64,000 nt of DNA from contig NZ_AUEZ01000017.1 of the NCBI RefSeq assembly GCF_000426245.1, positions 1-64,000 on the forward strand, given 5' to 3'. A model generated the notes under the pieces. That model did no database searches. It was not told the origin of the DNA and saw only the letters and a program-made list of their open reading frames with translations. Below are positions 7,546 to 15,731 of this stretch, piece after piece (the stretch's first letter is position 1; each line of letters begins with the position of its first letter). Origin of the DNA: Bradyrhizobium sp. Ai1a-2. GTDB taxonomy: Bacteria; Pseudomonadota; Alphaproteobacteria; Rhizobiales; Xanthobacteraceae. Both the position numbers and the translations under genes were made by a program.

Positions 7546-8397
7546 CTATTTTCCCTTCACGAACGCCGCGAAGGCATCCGCATAATCCGGATGCCAGCGC
7601 GACAGTGCGGGACGGTTCTTCACGATATCGCCGACGGCCCACAGGATGCGCCGCTCGTCGAGTTGCCGCGGTACGTCATTGTCGGGGCAAAGGATGTAGA
7701 AGTCGCCCGCGTCCAGCCGCTCGATCATGAAGTCGATCGTCTGCTCCGCCGTCCAGGCGCTGGCCGGCTTCTCGGCGCGGCCGCGTGCGGTCAGGCCGGT
7801 GAAGACAAAGCCGGGGATCAGCAGATGCGCGGAGAGGCGGCAGCCCGGCGTGTTGCGCAGTTCGTGCTGCAGCGCCTCGGTGAAGGCTTTCACGCCGGCC
7901 TTGGATACGTTGTAGGCCGGATCGCCCGGCGGCGTCGTGATGCCCTGCTTGGAACCGGTGTTGATGACGAGGCCGTCGCGTCCACGCTCGATCATGCGCG
8001 GCACGAAGGCATGCGTGCCGTTGATGATGCCCCACAGATTGACGCCGAGAATCCTCTGCCAGTTCTCGCGTGGACCGAACATCTGACTGCCCGGCTGGAC
8101 GCCGGCATTGTTCATCAGGATGTCGGTGCCGCCGAACCGCTGTTGCACGGTGCTTTCCAGCTTCACGAGGTCCTCGAAGCGGCTGACGTCGACGGTTTCG
8201 GTCATGATGCTGTCGGCGCCGCCGGGCGCGATCGATGACAATTTTGTGGCGGCTTCCTTGAGGCTGGTGGCGCCGATATCGGCGACGCAGACCTTCATGC
8301 CTGAAGCGGCGAAGCGCATGGCGGCGGCGAGTCCGATGCCGGACGCGCCTCCGGTGATTACGGCGACATGATTTGGCGACATGGCGGGATGTGGCAT
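7546..8397 (-). CDS. Short-chain dehydrogenase/reductase
   Basis: The start at 8397 (MPHPAMSPNHVAVITGGASG) is chosen because GGAGAGAG precedes it; an in-frame start at 8451 has no ribosome site. The 283-residue enzyme has TGGASGIG at residues 15-22 for NAD(P), NNAG at 96-99, and the catalytic triad S149, Y162 and K166 (YNVSK). An Asp at the end of strand 2 (VCVADIG) favours NAD(H). It is divergent from an aldehyde dehydrogenase and upstream of another on the same strand, so it may supply aldehydes by alcohol oxidation. The extended C-terminus (ILCPDNDVPRQLDERRILWA) differs from the shortest SDRs. Confidence 0.9.
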   Translation of the reverse strand: MPHPAMSPNHVAVITGGASGIGLAAAMRFAASGMKVCVADIGATSLKEAATKLSSIAPGGADSIMTETVDVSRFEDLVKLESTVQQRFGGTDILMNNAGVQPGSQMFGPRENWQRILGVNLWGIINGTHAFVPRMIERGRDGLVINTGSKQGITTPPGDPAYNVSKAGVKAFTEALQHELRNTPGCRLSAHLLIPGFVFTGLTARGRAEKPASAWTAEQTIDFMIERLDAGDFYILCPDNDVPRQLDERRILWAVGDIVKNRPALSRWHPDYADAFAAFVKGK

Positions 8398-8547
8398 CGT
8401 CTCTCTCCGACAAATATGTGGCAGCGATCCGTAGGCTAACACGGCCGCCATGCCATGCGCGAAGGTGCATGGGAGGTCTTCATTGCCGCACTGCCCGCCA
8501 AGAGGCCGGCTGCTTTACGGATTCGGGTTACCGTTGTAGAGTTCCGG

Positions 8548-8583
8548 ATATAACGGGTCTGAAACCCGCAAGGCCCGTCATAT
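8548..8583. promoter_or_regulatory. Candidate operator in the SDR/ALDH divergent promoter
   Basis: ATATAACGGG (8548-8557) is mirrored by CCCGTCATAT (8574-8583) with nine of ten matches, and a nested palindrome CGGGT-N5-ACCCG lies at 8554-8568. The site is 31 bp upstream of the ALDH start in the 217-bp divergent region. No regulator gene is adjacent, so the binding protein is unknown. Confidence 0.45.
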
Positions 8584-8614
8584 AAAACTCGTTCCATATC
8601 AAGGGAGTGCAAAC

Positions 8615-10111
8615 ATGGCTGTCACACAGGCAATTCCGATCACGCGCCACCCCTACGCGGACGGTTCCTACAAGAAGATGCTGATCGACGGCCAATGGGT
8701 CGATGCAGCTTCCGGTAAAAAGTTCGAGACCCACAATCCCGCGACCGGCGAATTGCTCGCGACGGTAGCCGAAGGCGACGCGGAAGACATCAACCGCGCG
8801 GTCGCTGCGGCACGCCGTGCCTTCGAGGGCCCGTGGAGCAAGGTCAAGCCGTTCGAGCGGCAGAGCATGCTCTTGAAGCTCGCCGAACTGGTGGAGCAGA
8901 ATTTCGAGGAGCTGTCGCAGCTCGATACGCTCGACATGGGCGCGCCGATCAGCCGCACCCGCGGCAACCGCCTGCGCGTGCTCGGCATGCTCCGCTACTA
9001 TGCAGGGCAGGCGACCGCACTGCATGGCGAGACCATCGAGAACTCGCTGCCCGGCGAGATCTTCTCCTACACCTTGAAGGAGCCGGTCGGCGTGGTCGGC
9101 GCGATCATTCCCTGGAACGGGCCGCTGGGCGCGAGCGTCTGGAAGATCGGCCCGGCGATCGCAACAGGCTGCACGGTGGTGCTCAAGCCGGCCGAGGAGG
9201 CGCCGCTGACGTCGCTGCGGCTCGCCGAGCTCTGCATGGAAGCCGGCATTCCGCCCGGTGTCGTCAACGTCGTGCCGGGCTATGGCGAGACCGCGGGCGC
9301 CGCGCTCTCCTCGCATCCCGGCGTCGACAAGGTCGCCTTCACCGGTTCGCACATCACGGGACAAGCGATCGTCCGGGCGTCAGCCGGCAACCTCAAGCGC
9401 GTCTCGCTCGAGCTCGGCGGCAAGTCGCCGGACATCGTGTTCGCCGATGCCGATCTCGACCAGGCGGTGCCGGGCGCGGCGATGGCGGTGTTCGCCAATT
9501 CCGGCCAGATCTGCAGCGCCGGTACGCGGTTGTTCGTCGAACAGAAGGTCTATGACGAGTTCGTCGGCCGTGTCGCCGAGTTCGGGAAGAAACTGCAGGT
9601 CGGCAACGGCATCGATCCGAACACGCAGATCGGCCCCCTGGTGTCGCAGCAGCAGATGGAGCGCGTCAGCGGCTATCTCGAGATCGGACAGAAGGAGGGC
9701 GCGAAGGCGGTTGCAGGCGGTGCGCGGCTGACGGAAGGGCCGCTCGCCAAGGGCTATTTCGTGCAGCCGACGGTGTTCGCCAATGTGCAGGACAACATGC
9801 GCATCGCGCAGGAGGAGATCTTCGGGCCCGTCATCTCCGCGATCGCCTTCAAGGACACCGACGAATTGATCCAGCGCGCCAACGCCACGATGTTCGGCCT
9901 CGGCAGCGGTGTCTGGACCACCAATGTCAGCAAGGCGCATCAGGTCGCCCGCGCGCTGCGCGCCGGCTCGGTCTGGGTCAATTGCTACCAGGCGATGGAC
10001 CCGGCGGTGCCGTTCGGTGGCTACAAGATGAGCGGCTATGGCCGTGAATCCGGCAAGCAGCATCTGGAAGAGTATCTCAACGTCAAGGCGGTCTGGATCA
10101 AGACGGCCTGA
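8615..10111 (+). CDS. Aldehyde dehydrogenase (phenylacetaldehyde/betaine aldehyde-type)
   Basis: The 498-residue ALDH has IPWNGPLGASVWKIGPA, KPAEEAPL, FTGSHITGQ, the general base in LELGGKSP, the catalytic Cys in NSGQICSAG, and the EEIFGPV and PFGGYKMSGYGRE C-terminal motifs. It follows GGGAG at 8603-8607. The overall pattern is close to ALDHs acting on aromatic or medium aldehydes, but the exact substrate is not readable. It is divergent from the SDR gene and shares its control region. It ends 9 nt before a palindromic repeat that may act as the transcript end. Confidence 0.9.
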   Translation: MAVTQAIPITRHPYADGSYKKMLIDGQWVDAASGKKFETHNPATGELLATVAEGDAEDINRAVAAARRAFEGPWSKVKPFERQSMLLKLAELVEQNFEELSQLDTLDMGAPISRTRGNRLRVLGMLRYYAGQATALHGETIENSLPGEIFSYTLKEPVGVVGAIIPWNGPLGASVWKIGPAIATGCTVVLKPAEEAPLTSLRLAELCMEAGIPPGVVNVVPGYGETAGAALSSHPGVDKVAFTGSHITGQAIVRASAGNLKRVSLELGGKSPDIVFADADLDQAVPGAAMAVFANSGQICSAGTRLFVEQKVYDEFVGRVAEFGKKLQVGNGIDPNTQIGPLVSQQQMERVSGYLEIGQKEGAKAVAGGARLTEGPLAKGYFVQPTVFANVQDNMRIAQEEIFGPVISAIAFKDTDELIQRANATMFGLGSGVWTTNVSKAHQVARALRAGSVWVNCYQAMDPAVPFGGYKMSGYGRESGKQHLEEYLNVKAVWIKTA

Positions 10112-10120
10112 CGCGTGTTC

Positions 10121-10237
10121 ACCTCTCCCGCTTGCGGGAGAGGTCGGCGCGTAGCGCCGGGTGAGGGCTCCCTCCCCGCGAAGAGTCCCTATGCGGAGAC
10201 ACCCTCACCCCAACCCTCTCCCGCAAGCGGGAGAGGG
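10121..10237. repeat. Palindromic intergenic repeat, family D
   Basis: Two hairpins of the type CCTCTCCCGCTTGCGGGAGAGG flank GC-rich arms that contain GGGTGAGGG and CCCTCACCC; the outer arms are complementary. Related copies occur at 25567-25683, 29309-29332 and, more loosely, 49453-49581. Confidence 0.85.
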
Positions 10238-10317
10238 AGTCCACTCGTCACTTGCTTTTCAGCGACACGTGCCTCCCCTATAGTGCCGGCAATGACAACA
10301 CCAATATCGGGGCAAGC

Positions 10318-11445
10318 ATGAAATTCCCGTCGCTTTTCTCTCCTCTCAAGATCGGTCCCTATCAGCTTCAGCACCGCGCGGTGATGGCGCCCTTGACGCG
10401 GATGCGCGCGGAAAAACCGTCGCTCGCGCCGCGGCCCCTGAACGTGGAATATTATGCTCAGCGCGCCACGCCCGGTGGTCTGATTATCGCGGAAGCCTCG
10501 CCCGTGGTGAACACCGGGTTCGGCAGTCCCGGCATTCCCGGTATCTACAGCGAGCAGCAAATTGCCGGCTGGCGGAAAGTGGTCGATGCCGTGCACGCCA
10601 AGGGCGGCATCATCTTCTTGCAGCTCTGGCATGTCGGGCGCGTCTCGCATTCCTCGTTCCAGCCGGGCGGTTCGCTTCCGGTCTCACCTTCCGCGGTGGC
10701 TATCTCCTCCGAGTTCAAGACGATGACGGCGGACGGCAAGGCGGTCGATTACGAGACCCCGCGCGCGCTTGAGACCTCTGAGATTCCCGGCGTGATCGAG
10801 GCCTACCGCGAGGGCGCGAAGAACGCGATGGCGGCGGGCTTCGACGGTGTCGAGATCCACGGCGCCAATGGCTATCTGATCGAGCAGTTCCTGCAGTCGC
10901 GCAGCAATCTGCGCACCGACCAATATGGCGGATCGATCGAGAACCGCGTGCGCTTCCTGATGGAAGTGACGAAGGCCGTGATCGAGGTCTGGGGTGCCAA
11001 TCGCGTCGGCGTGCGGCTGTCGCCTTACGGCATCGCCAATGGCAGCGGCGAGGCGGACCCGATGCCGCTCTACAGCCACGCCATCAAGTCGCTCGATCCG
11101 CTCGGGCTTGCCTATCTGCACTTCATCGAGCCGCGCTCCTCCGGCGCGGGCCGCGCCGAGGTCAATCACCAGAACGTGCCGTCGGCGATGGTGCTGTACC
11201 GCCCGATGTGGAGCGGCGTCCTGATCACCGCCGGCGGTTTTACCGGCGAGACCGCGGATGCCGCGATCGCTGCGGGACACGCGGATGCGATCGCCTTTGG
11301 CCGCATCTTCATCTCCAATCCGGATCTGCCGCGCCGGCTGCAGCGCGGCTATCCGATAACGCCGTATAACCGTGCGACCTTCTACGGCGGCGAGGAGAAG
11401 GGATATACCGACTATCCCGCGCACGACGAGATGGCGCAGGCGTAG
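10318..11445 (+). CDS. Old Yellow Enzyme-family NADH:flavin oxidoreductase (alkene reductase)
   Basis: The start at 10318 (MKFPSLFSPLKIGPYQLQHR) fits the family N-terminus, giving 375 residues. OYE features are clear: MAPLTRMRA, the FMN-contacting QLWHVGRVSH segment, the active-site GFDGVEIHGANGYLIEQFLQ, the SNLRTDQYGGSIENRVRF signature, and the FMN-phosphate loop TAGGFTGETA followed by AFGRIFISNPDLPRRL. Such enzymes reduce activated C=C bonds or nitro-esters with NAD(P)H. It is closest in feel to NemA/XenB-type enzymes. It is bounded on both sides by palindromic repeats and so looks monocistronic. Confidence 0.92.
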   Translation: MKFPSLFSPLKIGPYQLQHRAVMAPLTRMRAEKPSLAPRPLNVEYYAQRATPGGLIIAEASPVVNTGFGSPGIPGIYSEQQIAGWRKVVDAVHAKGGIIFLQLWHVGRVSHSSFQPGGSLPVSPSAVAISSEFKTMTADGKAVDYETPRALETSEIPGVIEAYREGAKNAMAAGFDGVEIHGANGYLIEQFLQSRSNLRTDQYGGSIENRVRFLMEVTKAVIEVWGANRVGVRLSPYGIANGSGEADPMPLYSHAIKSLDPLGLAYLHFIEPRSSGAGRAEVNHQNVPSAMVLYRPMWSGVLITAGGFTGETADAAIAAGHADAIAFGRIFISNPDLPRRLQRGYPITPYNRATFYGGEEKGYTDYPAHDEMAQA

Positions 11446-11466
11446 GCACAAGCCTTCGCAGCCGCC

Positions 11467-11544
11467 GTAGCCCGGATGAAGCGAAGCGCAATCCGGGGTT
11501 CTTGCTCTGTGGTCCCGGATTACGCTTCGCTTCATCCGGGCTAC
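11467..11544. repeat. Palindromic intergenic repeat, family B
   Basis: GTAGCCCGGATGAAGCGAAG at 11467 onwards is mirrored by CTTCGCTTCATCCGGGCTAC ending at 11544. Other copies are at 12139-12216, 34257-34338 and 57397-57486. Confidence 0.88.
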
Positions 11545-11553
11545 AATGCTGCC

Positions 11554-11630
11554 GTCATTGCGAGCGCAGCGAAGCAATCCATCTTCCCGCGCGTGGAGGC
11601 ATGGATTGCTTCGCTGCGCTCGCAATGACG
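11554..11630. repeat. Palindromic intergenic repeat, family C
   Basis: GTCATTGCGAGCGCAGCGAA is mirrored by TTCGCTGCGCTCGCAATGAC. It lies 9 bp after a family B copy. Other copies are at 14093-14175, 26467-26585 and 27540-27622. Confidence 0.88.
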
Positions 11631-11649
11631 AAGGAGACGGGAGACGCGC

Positions 11650-12132
11650 ATGGCGAAAGCAGCCGCTGCAGGAGGTATCGCGTCGGGCCAATGCCTGTGC
11701 GGCGTAGTTCGGCTCGAGATCGACGTGCCGGCGCGCTGGGCCTGGCATGATCATTCCGCATCAAGCCGCCGCGCGCATGGCGCGGCCTATGCGACCTACG
11801 TCGGGAGCTGGCGCAAGCGGTTCCGCATCATTGCGGGCGAGGATGCGATCACGCGCTACGAGGATCCGGCGACGAAGACCTTGCGCAGCTTCTGCGCCAC
11901 CTGCGGGACGCCGCTGACCTATGAACGCGCTCGCTCGCCGCACATGGTGAACATTCCGCGCGCGCTGTTCTTGGGCCGTACCGGCCGGCAGCCGCTCTAT
12001 CACATCGCGATCGAAGAGCTGCAGGAGTGGGCCTATACCGGCGAGCCGCTGGTGCCGCTGAAGGGTTATCCCGGCGTGGTCTGGCATCGCTCGAAAAAGA
12101 AAAAGCGCCCCGATCGCGAGGGGATGTTTTAG
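11650..12132 (+). CDS. GFA/Mss4-fold protein lacking the catalytic zinc cysteines
   Basis: The 160-residue protein has the two Cys pairs of the structural zinc site of the glutathione-dependent formaldehyde-activating (GFA) family: C15-x-C17 and C82-x-x-C85 (FCATCGTPLTY). The family motif CHCxxCRRxxG, which holds the catalytic zinc, is replaced by HDHSASSRRAHG (residues 33-44), with no cysteine. The protein therefore keeps the fold but probably not the usual chemistry. It starts soon after a double palindromic repeat and is followed by another, so it is likely expressed alone. Its function is unknown. Confidence 0.8.
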   Translation: MAKAAAAGGIASGQCLCGVVRLEIDVPARWAWHDHSASSRRAHGAAYATYVGSWRKRFRIIAGEDAITRYEDPATKTLRSFCATCGTPLTYERARSPHMVNIPRALFLGRTGRQPLYHIAIEELQEWAYTGEPLVPLKGYPGVVWHRSKKKKRPDREGMF

Positions 12133-12138
12133 ATCTTC

Positions 12139-12216
12139 GTAGCCCGGGTGGAACGCAGCGCAACCCGGGTTCGCGTCCGTGGCTCCCCGGATTATGCTTC
12201 GCTCCATCCGGGCTAC
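12139..12216. repeat. Palindromic intergenic repeat, family B
   Basis: GTAGCCCGGGTGGAACGCAG at 12139 is mirrored by an imperfect arm CGCTCCATCCGGGCTAC ending at 12216, 6 nt after the GFA-like stop. Confidence 0.82.
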
Positions 12217-12325
12217 GGCGCTTGCATCGCAAGGCAGCCATGAGCGCAGGCGCGATTGCCCCCAGCGTGCAAGTTTGGTCATGATGCCTCATCCCGCGCC
12301 AACGAGCCCGAGAGTAGGAGGAGAC

Positions 12326-13990
12326 ATGAAGAATCGCATTACCGGGCGCTCGGCGTTCCTGGCGCTGTTGAAGGACGAGGGCATCACGCATCTGTTCGGC
12401 AATCCCGGCACCACCGAATTGCCGATCATGCACGCGCTGAAGGACCATCCCGACCTCACCTATGTGATGGCGATGCAGGAGAGCCTGGTGGTGGCGATGG
12501 CCGACGGGTTCAGCCGCGCCTCCGGCAAGCTCGTGGCCTGCAACGTCCATGTCGCGCCCGGGCTCGGCAACGCGATGGGCTCGCTGTTCAACGCCAAATT
12601 CACCGGCACGCCGCTGATTCTCACCGCCGGCCAGCAGGAGCAGGGGCACGGCTTGACGGAGCCGGTGCTCTATGGGCCGCTGGTGCAGATGGCCGAGCCG
12701 CTGGTGAAATGGGCGGTCGAGGTGACGCGACTGGAAGACCTGCCGCGCATCGTGCGCCGTGCCGCGAAAGTCGCGACCACGCCGCCGACCGGGCCGGTGT
12801 TCATCTCGCTGCCCGGCGATATCCTCAATTCGGAAGCTGGCATCGAGCTCGGCCGGGCGACCCGTGTCGATGCGCGCGTGAAACCGTCGGACGAAGCGCT
12901 GCAGGCGCTGGCCGCGCGCATCTTGAAGGCGGAACGGCCGGTGATCGTCACTGGCGATGAAATCGTCAAGAGCGATGCGCTGCAGGAAGCCGCCGAGCTC
13001 GCGCAAGTGCTGGGCGCGCCGGCCTATCAATCGTCAACGCCGTATGGCGCGCACTTCCTCTCCGAAAGCCCGTGCTTCATGGGCGCGATCGCGCGGGTGC
13101 AGAAGCTCGCGCGCGAGACGCTGGCGCCTTACGATCTCATCATCGCACTCGGCGGCGATCCCTTGCGGATGTCGGTCTATAGCGAGATTGATCCGCTGCC
13201 GGATGGCCTTGGGATCGTCCAGGTCGGCCTGGTCGACTGGGACCTCGCCAAGAACTACGGCGCGGAGATCGCGCTGAAGGCTGACGTGAAGGAAACTCTG
13301 CGCGCGCTGATCCCGGCGCTGAAAGCTGCCGGCGGCGGCGCGCTGGAGGCGCGGGCGAAGCAGGGCCTTGCTGCGCTGGCGTCGAAGAACTGGACTGCGA
13401 AGCGGAAGGCGCTGGTCGAGCAGATCTCGAAAGCCGAGGGCACCTCGCCGATCGATCCCGACTGGCTGGCGCTGCAGGTGGTCGAGGCGATGCCTGACAA
13501 TGCGATCCTGGTCGATGAAGGCCTGACCTCGTCGCGCCAGATGATCTCCCTGCGTCCGCACCGCGACCGCTATGGCTATCACGCGCTCGCTTCCGGTGGC
13601 ATCGGCTGGGGATTGCCGGCGTCGGTCGGCGTCAGCCTCGCCAATCCGCAACGGCCGGTGGTGTGCTTTTCCGGCGACGGCAGCGCGATGTATTCGATCC
13701 AGTCGCTGTGGACGGCGGCCAACCACAAGCTGCCGCTCACCTTCGTCATCGTCAACAATGGCGGCTACCGCATCATCAAGCAGCGCCTGCTCGCCTTCCA
13801 TGGCGACGACCATTATGTCGGGATGGATTTCGTCGACCCGGCGGTTGATTTCACCGGCGTCGCGAAGTCGCTGGGATTGGAAGCGATACGGATCACCGAT
13901 CCCCGCGAGCTCAAGGGCGCGATGCGGTCGGCATTCGGCCGGCCCGGCACCAAGCTGATCGAGGTGGTGGTCAATAATTCGGTGAATTGA
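12326..13990 (+). CDS. ThDP-dependent enzyme, benzoylformate decarboxylase/acetolactate synthase-like
   Basis: The start at 12326 follows TAGGAGGAG and gives 554 residues. The N-terminal domain reads LFGNPGTTELPIMHAL with the ThDP-activating Glu at E52 (MQESLVVAMADG) and a His at H75 (NVHVAPGLGN) equivalent to H70 of benzoylformate decarboxylase. The C-terminal ThDP site is GDGSAMYSIQSLW to NNGGYRIIKQ. The enzyme class cleaves or forms bonds next to a 2-oxo acid carbonyl. The segment LRMSVYSEID, where FRYHQYD with the second catalytic His is expected in the Pseudomonas enzyme, shows no His, so true benzoylformate decarboxylation is uncertain. It is flanked by repeats and appears monocistronic. 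Confidence 0.85.
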   Translation: MKNRITGRSAFLALLKDEGITHLFGNPGTTELPIMHALKDHPDLTYVMAMQESLVVAMADGFSRASGKLVACNVHVAPGLGNAMGSLFNAKFTGTPLILTAGQQEQGHGLTEPVLYGPLVQMAEPLVKWAVEVTRLEDLPRIVRRAAKVATTPPTGPVFISLPGDILNSEAGIELGRATRVDARVKPSDEALQALAARILKAERPVIVTGDEIVKSDALQEAAELAQVLGAPAYQSSTPYGAHFLSESPCFMGAIARVQKLARETLAPYDLIIALGGDPLRMSVYSEIDPLPDGLGIVQVGLVDWDLAKNYGAEIALKADVKETLRALIPALKAAGGGALEARAKQGLAALASKNWTAKRKALVEQISKAEGTSPIDPDWLALQVVEAMPDNAILVDEGLTSSRQMISLRPHRDRYGYHALASGGIGWGLPASVGVSLANPQRPVVCFSGDGSAMYSIQSLWTAANHKLPLTFVIVNNGGYRIIKQRLLAFHGDDHYVGMDFVDPAVDFTGVAKSLGLEAIRITDPRELKGAMRSAFGRPGTKLIEVVVNNSVN

Positions 13991-14000
13991 GCCGCGCGTT

Positions 14001-14081
14001 GTAGGGTGGGCAAAGCGAAGCGTGCCCACCACTACGAGTGGAGTGCTTGATGGTGGGCACGCTTCGCTTTGCCCACCCTAC
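14001..14081. repeat. Palindromic intergenic repeat, family A (perfect 31-bp arms)
   Basis: The arm at 14001-14031, starting GTAGGGTGGGCAAAGCGAAG, is an exact inverted copy of 14051-14081, with a 19-nt spacer. It follows the ThDP enzyme stop by 10 nt. Confidence 0.92.
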
Positions 14082-14092
14082 GATTCTTCGTC

Positions 14093-14175
14093 GTCATTGC
14101 GAGCGAAGCGAAGCAATCCATCTCTCGGCACGCGGAGACGTGGATTGCTTCGTCGCTACGCTCCTCGCAATGACG
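14093..14175. repeat. Palindromic intergenic repeat, family C
   Basis: GTCATTGCGAGCGAAGCGAA is mirrored by an arm ending CTCCTCGCAATGACG. It stands 11 nt beyond a family A element, in the gap between two convergent genes. Confidence 0.88.
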
Positions 14176-14193
14176 GTGTGAGACGGTGTGCGC

Positions 14194-15582
14194 CTACTCC
14201 GCCGCCGCAGGGTGCGGCTTGATGCGGTGGCGGCTCGCGGGGTGCTCGTCCGTCAGCCGCGCGCGGCCCGCGCCGAATAGCTTCTCCCGCAGGGTGCCTT
14301 GCGCATAGTCCTGCTTGTAGCGGCCGCGGCGGGTCAATTCCGGCACCAGCATGTCGGCGATATCCTCGAAATCGCCGGGCGAGATCGCGAAGGCAACGTT
14401 GAGGCCGTCGACATCGGTCTGCTCGAACCAGCGCTCGATGTCATCGGCCACCTTTTCCGGCGTGCCGACCACAATCGGGCCGATGCCGCCGATGCCGACA
14501 TGCTCGGCAACCTCGCGCACGGTCCAGACGCGATCGGGATCGGCGCGGGTGATGTTGTCCATCGCGGTGCGGCCGGCGTCGTTGTGGACATGCCGGACTT
14601 CCTGGTCGAGGTCGTAGGTGGAGAAATCGACACCGGTCCAGCCGGACATCAGGGTGAGCGCACCCTCGTGGCTGATGTGGCGGCGATAGTCGGCATATTT
14701 CGCGCTCGCCTCGGCCTCGGTGCGGCCGAGGATGATAGTCATCATGCTGAACATCAGGATCTCGGCCGGATTCCGGCCGCGCTGCGCGGCAAGCTCGCGG
14801 ATGGCGGAGACCCGCGGCGCGATCACCTTGGCCGAAGGCCCGGACATGAACACGCATTCGGCATGCTCCGCGGCGAACTGCCGGCCGCGCGGCGAGGTGC
14901 CAGCCTGATAGAGCACCGGCGTGCGCTGCGGCGACGGCTCGCTCAAATGCAGCGCGTTGAGGCGAAAATGTTTGCCCTCGTGCTTGACCGGATGCACCTT
15001 GGCCGGATCGGTGAAGATGCTGCGCGCGCGATCGCGGATCGCGGCGTCATCTTCCCAGCATCCTTCCCAGAGCTTGTAGACCACTTCCATATATTCGTCG
15101 GCGATGTCGTAGCGGTCGTCATGCGCGGTCTGCTTGTCCTTGCCGGCGCCGCGCGCGGCCGAGTCGAGATAGCCGGTCACCACGTTCCAGCCGGTGCGGC
15201 CCTCGGTCAGGTGATCGAGCGTCGACATCCGCCGCGCGAAGGTGTAGGGCGGCTCGAAGGAGAGGTTGCTGGTGACGCCGAAGCCGAGATGCTTCGTCAC
15301 CGCAGCCATCGCCGGAACCAGCAGCAGGGGATCGTTCACCGGCGTCTGTGCCGCGTTACGCAGCGCAGCATCGGGGCCGCCGCCAAACACGTCGTAGACA
15401 CCGAGCACATCGGCGAGGAACAAGCCGTCGAACCGGCCGCGCTCGAGCGTCCTGGCAAGATCGAGCCAGTAGGGCAGCCGGTTATACTCGGCAGTGCGGT
15501 CGCGCGGATGGGTCCACAATCCCGGCGACTGATGCGCCACGCAGTTCATGGCAAAGGCGTTGAGCCGGATTTGTTTCGTCAT
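14194..15582 (-). CDS. LLM-class FMNH2-dependent monooxygenase (NtaA/SnaA/DszA group)
   Basis: The start at 15582 (MTKQIRLNAFAMNCVAHQSP) fits the family; a TTG at 15597 is an alternative. The 462-residue protein has the NtaA/DszA hallmarks: GRFDGLFLADVLGVYDVF, TSNLSFEPPYTFARRMSTLD, GRTGWNVVTGYLDSAARGAG and the GTSPRGRQFAAEHAECVF motif. These bacterial-luciferase-fold enzymes oxidise sulfur, amine or chelator substrates with FMNH2 from a separate reductase. No reductase is adjacent. It is divergent from an M20 peptidase gene, with 149 bp between starts. The substrate is unknown. Confidence 0.9.
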   Translation of the reverse strand: MTKQIRLNAFAMNCVAHQSPGLWTHPRDRTAEYNRLPYWLDLARTLERGRFDGLFLADVLGVYDVFGGGPDAALRNAAQTPVNDPLLLVPAMAAVTKHLGFGVTSNLSFEPPYTFARRMSTLDHLTEGRTGWNVVTGYLDSAARGAGKDKQTAHDDRYDIADEYMEVVYKLWEGCWEDDAAIRDRARSIFTDPAKVHPVKHEGKHFRLNALHLSEPSPQRTPVLYQAGTSPRGRQFAAEHAECVFMSGPSAKVIAPRVSAIRELAAQRGRNPAEILMFSMMTIILGRTEAEASAKYADYRRHISHEGALTLMSGWTGVDFSTYDLDQEVRHVHNDAGRTAMDNITRADPDRVWTVREVAEHVGIGGIGPIVVGTPEKVADDIERWFEQTDVDGLNVAFAISPGDFEDIADMLVPELTRRGRYKQDYAQGTLREKLFGAGRARLTDEHPASRHRIKPHPAAAE

Positions 15583-15731
15583 GTGCCAGGCTTTCAATAG
15601 CTATTTTGTGGCGTGCCGGATGCAATTTTAGCAGAGCCTGACGTCGCTGCGCCACTTCCAGCATACGGCGTATCCCGATAATGAACGCGGGAGAAGAATT
15701 CGGTCGGCAAGGTGCGGCGAAAGGGAAAGTT

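Noticed and set aside
12179..12325. Upstream extension of the ThDP enzyme to 12179
   Set aside because: The added residues are encoded partly by a family B repeat, while the ATG at 12326 has a strong TAGGAGGAG site.
11467..14175. Clustered repeats that might look like a CRISPR array
   Set aside because: The units are palindromic, of different families, irregularly spaced and lie only between genes; there are no equal-length unique spacers or cas genes.
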